Source: Apostichopus japonicus (Eukaryota > Echinodermata > Holothuroidea > Aspidochirotida > Stichopodidae). Taken from it: 64,000 bases of DNA. A program made the translations under genes and the position numbers. Of the stretch, positions 60,942-64,000 are shown one piece after another (the first letter of the stretch is position 1; each line of letters starts with the position of its first letter). The stretch covers positions 5,111,501 through 5,175,500 of the forward strand of contig NC_092581.1 of the NCBI RefSeq assembly GCF_037975245.1, read 5' to 3'. Below the pieces are notes generated by a model. The model searched no databases. It was not told where the DNA came from and was given only the letters and a program-made list of their open reading frames with translations.

Positions 60942-62909
60942 ATGGATCTTCTGAAAAGGAACTCTTTCCAACTCTTGCTGAATGTCATGATGGTGACTTT
61001 GGTAACTTGTGATCGCAGCATCGTCACTGGTCCGGACAACACGACCATATCGCTTGGTGATTCCGTCACCTTTTTTTGTACCGTTTCATCAGATGTGGAC
61101 CACGATACAATCGTTGCTTGGAAGCAAAACGATCGGGTAATTACTGAAGATTACAACGTAGGCAATCAAGTCGACGGTGCAAGGTATTCCTTGACGAGTG
61201 GGGTTGTCGGGCAAGAGTATAACCTACACATCACATCGGTTAATACCCTCGACGCTGGTATGTACACCTGTGCTATCCAATCACTTTTAAATCCCACCGA
61301 AACAATTGAATCTTCTGCCACCGTATGGCTTTCTTACAAAAGTGCCCCAAGTAAAGACTTTCCAAAATGTTCTCCATCAGAAGAAATGACCTTCAACGTT
61401 GGGGAACAGGTGAGTTTTTCATGTCGTTCTGAACTTGCTGTTCCCCCCGTACAGTTATCTTGGCTGAGTGATGGAGGAGAGGAACTGGGTGCGGTAGAAT
61501 CGACTCAAGGAACACTTTTAGTGTCCGAGTTTACCAAAATATTAACCAAAGAAGATAACGGAAAGACATTTGAATGTGATCTTAGCCATGAATTACTCAC
61601 CAACGATCGTTCGTGTGTTGTCGGTCAGTTGAATGTACAATACCCACCTACTATCATTACCCTTTCGTCAAATGTTGAGGAGGAGAGCTTAGAAATAGGC
61701 AGCACGGTAACTATAACATGTGAAGCAGACGCCAATCCACCTTCCAGGATTAGTTGGACGAATTCAACTGATATACCTCAAAGTAAAATTGTAAATGAAA
61801 ACTTTTTGATCATTAGTGACGTTACACAATCCCTTAACGGAAAAGTCATAGAATGCTCTGCTAAGAACGACTTGGGCGAAGCTACTAGTTCGTTCACTCT
61901 GAACGTCAATCAACCGTCAACAAAAGCTGCTACCCCAAAGCCCTCATCGACAACTACCGATTCAACTTCACGTGCCACAACATCTACACCCTCTGTATCG
62001 ACGAAGAAAATCCTGACCACACTCAAAAGAACCTTAGGATCTTTCAAGCCTCCTGCCTTACCAGGCACTAAGTACACGACCCAAGAACCCAACTTATCCC
62101 TAGATAATATTCTTGGAGTAGAGAGGAACTTTTTGATAGCTCTGTTGATCGGAGCATTTTTCGTATTATTGTGTTTTATTTTGCTATTGGTGTTGGTATT
62201 TGGCAGGAAACGTGCAAAGACCATTGTGTATGTGAACAGTGAAGATAACCTTCGCAAATTGTCCTTGTCAGCAGCCTCTGGAAACAAGATCCTCGTCCAC
62301 ACCCCTCTCATGGACCGTCGCAATAGAACCGGAAGTGATAATCCTTCTGACGACCAAAGTTTTGATTCGGCCATACACTTGCTCTCACCGGTCACCCCAG
62401 GTGATCAGCCGGATTATCGAGGTCACATGATCAACAGAAGCAGATCCAATATCTCAGCGTCTTCAAGTCAAGCGAGTGGAACGGGTTACATGCGAGTCCC
62501 ATCGACCGAATTGCTGATCAACACGCAATCACAACAAAGAGTTCAACAACCTCGATATGTAGTCCTTGACATGGTGAACCAGAATGGCGTTCCATTCCCA
62601 AGTGCTGATCCAGGACAGGTTAATTACGCATCTGCGACGACGGATAGACCGAAGGAACGTAAAGTGGATCGAAAAGGGCCTGGTTTTGAAACCATTCCTC
62701 TGAGAGGTGTACGACGAGACCAAGGGCAAGAATTGTATGTATTGCAAGGGACACAGTACATTCCGGTCCAAAAGGTCATGGATGAACCATCTCCTTCGAG
62801 CAACTCCAATGTGAAAATTCTCATAGGAGGGAGTGATAACAGCAGTGAGGAAGAATTAAACATACAAGAGGGCAGGTCATTACTAAATCCGGGACACCGT
62901 CCTGTCTGA
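60942..62909 (+). CDS. Three-Ig-domain transmembrane receptor with two TxYxxV motifs, paralogue 2 (655 residues)
   Basis: Single coding exon; start ATG 60942 gives signal peptide 1-23 (MDLLKRNSFQLLLNVMMVTL). The frame opens upstream at 60906, but only from a TTG, so that start is not used. Ig1 24-131 (C46, W60, DAGMYTC with C110), Ig2 140-232 (C161, W174, C212, outer pair C143/C225), Ig3 234-323 (C260, W272, C305). Then a Ser/Thr/Pro-rich stalk 324-390, transmembrane helix about 397-420 and a 234-residue tail. The tail carries TGYMRV (T514-V519) and TQYIPV (T604-V609), both fitting the immunoreceptor tyrosine-based switch motif TxYxxV/I. It also has IVYVNS at Y430, a YxN Grb2-type site, and YVVL at Y539. 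Domain plan, outer Ig2 cysteines and the juxtamembrane segment match paralogue 1. Switch motifs recruit SAP/SHP-type SH2 proteins in vertebrates; a similar role here is an inference. Confidence 0.9.
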   Translation: MDLLKRNSFQLLLNVMMVTLVTCDRSIVTGPDNTTISLGDSVTFFCTVSSDVDHDTIVAWKQNDRVITEDYNVGNQVDGARYSLTSGVVGQEYNLHITSVNTLDAGMYTCAIQSLLNPTETIESSATVWLSYKSAPSKDFPKCSPSEEMTFNVGEQVSFSCRSELAVPPVQLSWLSDGGEELGAVESTQGTLLVSEFTKILTKEDNGKTFECDLSHELLTNDRSCVVGQLNVQYPPTIITLSSNVEEESLEIGSTVTITCEADANPPSRISWTNSTDIPQSKIVNENFLIISDVTQSLNGKVIECSAKNDLGEATSSFTLNVNQPSTKAATPKPSSTTTDSTSRATTSTPSVSTKKILTTLKRTLGSFKPPALPGTKYTTQEPNLSLDNILGVERNFLIALLIGAFFVLLCFILLLVLVFGRKRAKTIVYVNSEDNLRKLSLSAASGNKILVHTPLMDRRNRTGSDNPSDDQSFDSAIHLLSPVTPGDQPDYRGHMINRSRSNISASSSQASGTGYMRVPSTELLINTQSQQRVQQPRYVVLDMVNQNGVPFPSADPGQVNYASATTDRPKERKVDRKGPGFETIPLRGVRRDQGQELYVLQGTQYIPVQKVMDEPSPSSNSNVKILIGGSDNSSEEELNIQEGRSLLNPGHRPV

Positions 62910-63091
62910 ACAGGTCTTATCTATTCGATAGTTGGTTGGAAATCCTGCGTTTACTAAAATACGCAAAATTTGGCTTACAATCAATGTTCGGCGCGCGGGT
63001 TTGCGCGTACGAGTATTGTTCGAGTAATGAAGCTCTGTAGTGCATTGTGTTTGAAATGAAGTATAACAAACCGTGTATGCAAGTTGGTTGA

Positions 63092-63097
63092 AATAAA
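63092..63097 (+). promoter_or_regulatory. Polyadenylation signal AATAAA, Ig receptor 2
   Basis: AATAAA 183 bases past the stop codon, the first canonical hexamer downstream. Confidence 0.6.
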
Positions 63098-64000
63098 GCT
63101 TTTGAGAAGTGAATGCTTAGATGTAATATTTAGCAGAGTGTGCTTAGGTCATATTGTATGGATGAAATCATTTGCATCAGTGTTGGAATGGAAACAATAA
63201 GAAGAGGCGCGCGTATAGTAACTGTATCGTTGTAACTAGGGTAGAGAGATTGGCTGCGTGGTTAGCGAAAAATGTGCAGTGTGTTCCAGATAGAAGTAAG
63301 ACAGCCTTTGACCTACGGAAATTATTAAGAGCTATCGGCAGACAAACTGTCTCCATCACTGTTTGGCTGCTCTGCTGCAAAGAGATTGTTGTGTGTTGTG
63401 TTAGTAATTAAGAGAAACCTTTGAGGGAAGACAAATAATGTATGGTAAACTACTTCGACAGATGAAGAGTATCCAAGTAATGTTATGTACAGAATAAGTA
63501 ATGTTCACAGAATAGTATAACATTGCTATTGTACAAGGCATGACCTTAAACAAAAGTGTATGTGGTTTTCAATTAAATTTGAAAAGGTTGCTAATTAGTT
63601 TGTTTCTTTAGCTCACAGATTGCATAATATGATTAAAATAGTTTCATATGTTGAACAGTCAGTTGTTGAATCCTTCCTGTAGGTCTAATCACATTAATGT
63701 AACGTTAACATTTAAGTATATACTCTGTCTTGTGTAACTTTCATTTTCAAAATTTACCTGTTAAAAGATCAGTATGAGAATGTATTTTCTCATAAATATT
63801 ATCGTTTATTTGATCAATGAAGCCAAATCGTTATACCATAATATAAGATAAGGGTAAAATTTAAAAATAACTGTTTTATTCTTCAAACAATGAAATGTTA
63901 ATATTAATATGAAATCTCTCATATATTACACATGCCCTATAAGTAAAACATGTTACCGTACAATTTTTTTTTAAAGTTATAATTAAATACAATAATTTTG
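63098..64000. other. Downstream flank of Ig receptor 2
   Basis: AT-rich sequence with no gene, RNA or transposon edge that I recognise. Confidence 0.55.

Noticed and set aside
61910-62395. 161-codon frame antisense to Ig receptor 2
   Set aside because: Shadow of the real gene on the other strand, with no resemblance to a protein family.

Overview
This window is animal nuclear DNA: AT-rich, with intron-rich genes and many short dispersed repeats. The protein matches (a Brachyury C-terminus and a complete 19-exon UFL1) and the repeat types point to an invertebrate deuterostome, most likely an echinoderm and perhaps a sea cucumber. The species is an inference and was not tested. All exons were assigned by eye from reading frame, splice sites and remembered family similarity.

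Layout. (1) 1-4401, + strand: the last two coding exons and 3' end of a Brachyury (TBXT) orthologue; its DNA-binding T-box exons lie upstream of the window. (2) 4402-17090: about 12.7 kb with no recognisable gene. (3) 17094-37027, - strand: a complete UFL1 gene for the UFM1 E3 ligase; the 19 exons join in phase to 785 codons plus stop. (4) 38400-51298, + strand: a complete 12-exon gene for an unrecognised 511-residue coiled-coil protein, head to head with UFL1 across 1.4 kb. (5) 54684-56615 and 60942-62909, + strand: two tandem paralogues of a three-Ig-domain transmembrane receptor. Each coding region is uninterrupted, and the two cytoplasmic tails carry different tyrosine signalling motifs. 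The second has two matches to the immunoreceptor switch motif TxYxxV.

Mobile DNA. Three copies of a TTAA-flanked element (353-367 bp) and four hAT-like non-autonomous elements with 8-bp target duplications were delimited. There is also one 455-bp long-inverted-repeat element, four 5'-truncated CR1/L2-type LINE tails, and tRNA-derived SINEs of three kinds. One SINE shares its 3' tail with one of the LINE fragments, as expected for a SINE mobilised by a partner LINE.

Most unusual structure. In three introns (UFL1 exons 6 and 12, and exon 10 of the coiled-coil gene) an array of 90-200 bp tandem repeats runs up to and includes the 3' end of the exon. Copies of the exon tail, and often of the splice donor, are therefore repeated through the intron. 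Together with the Ig receptor pair, this is the part of the window most worth following up.
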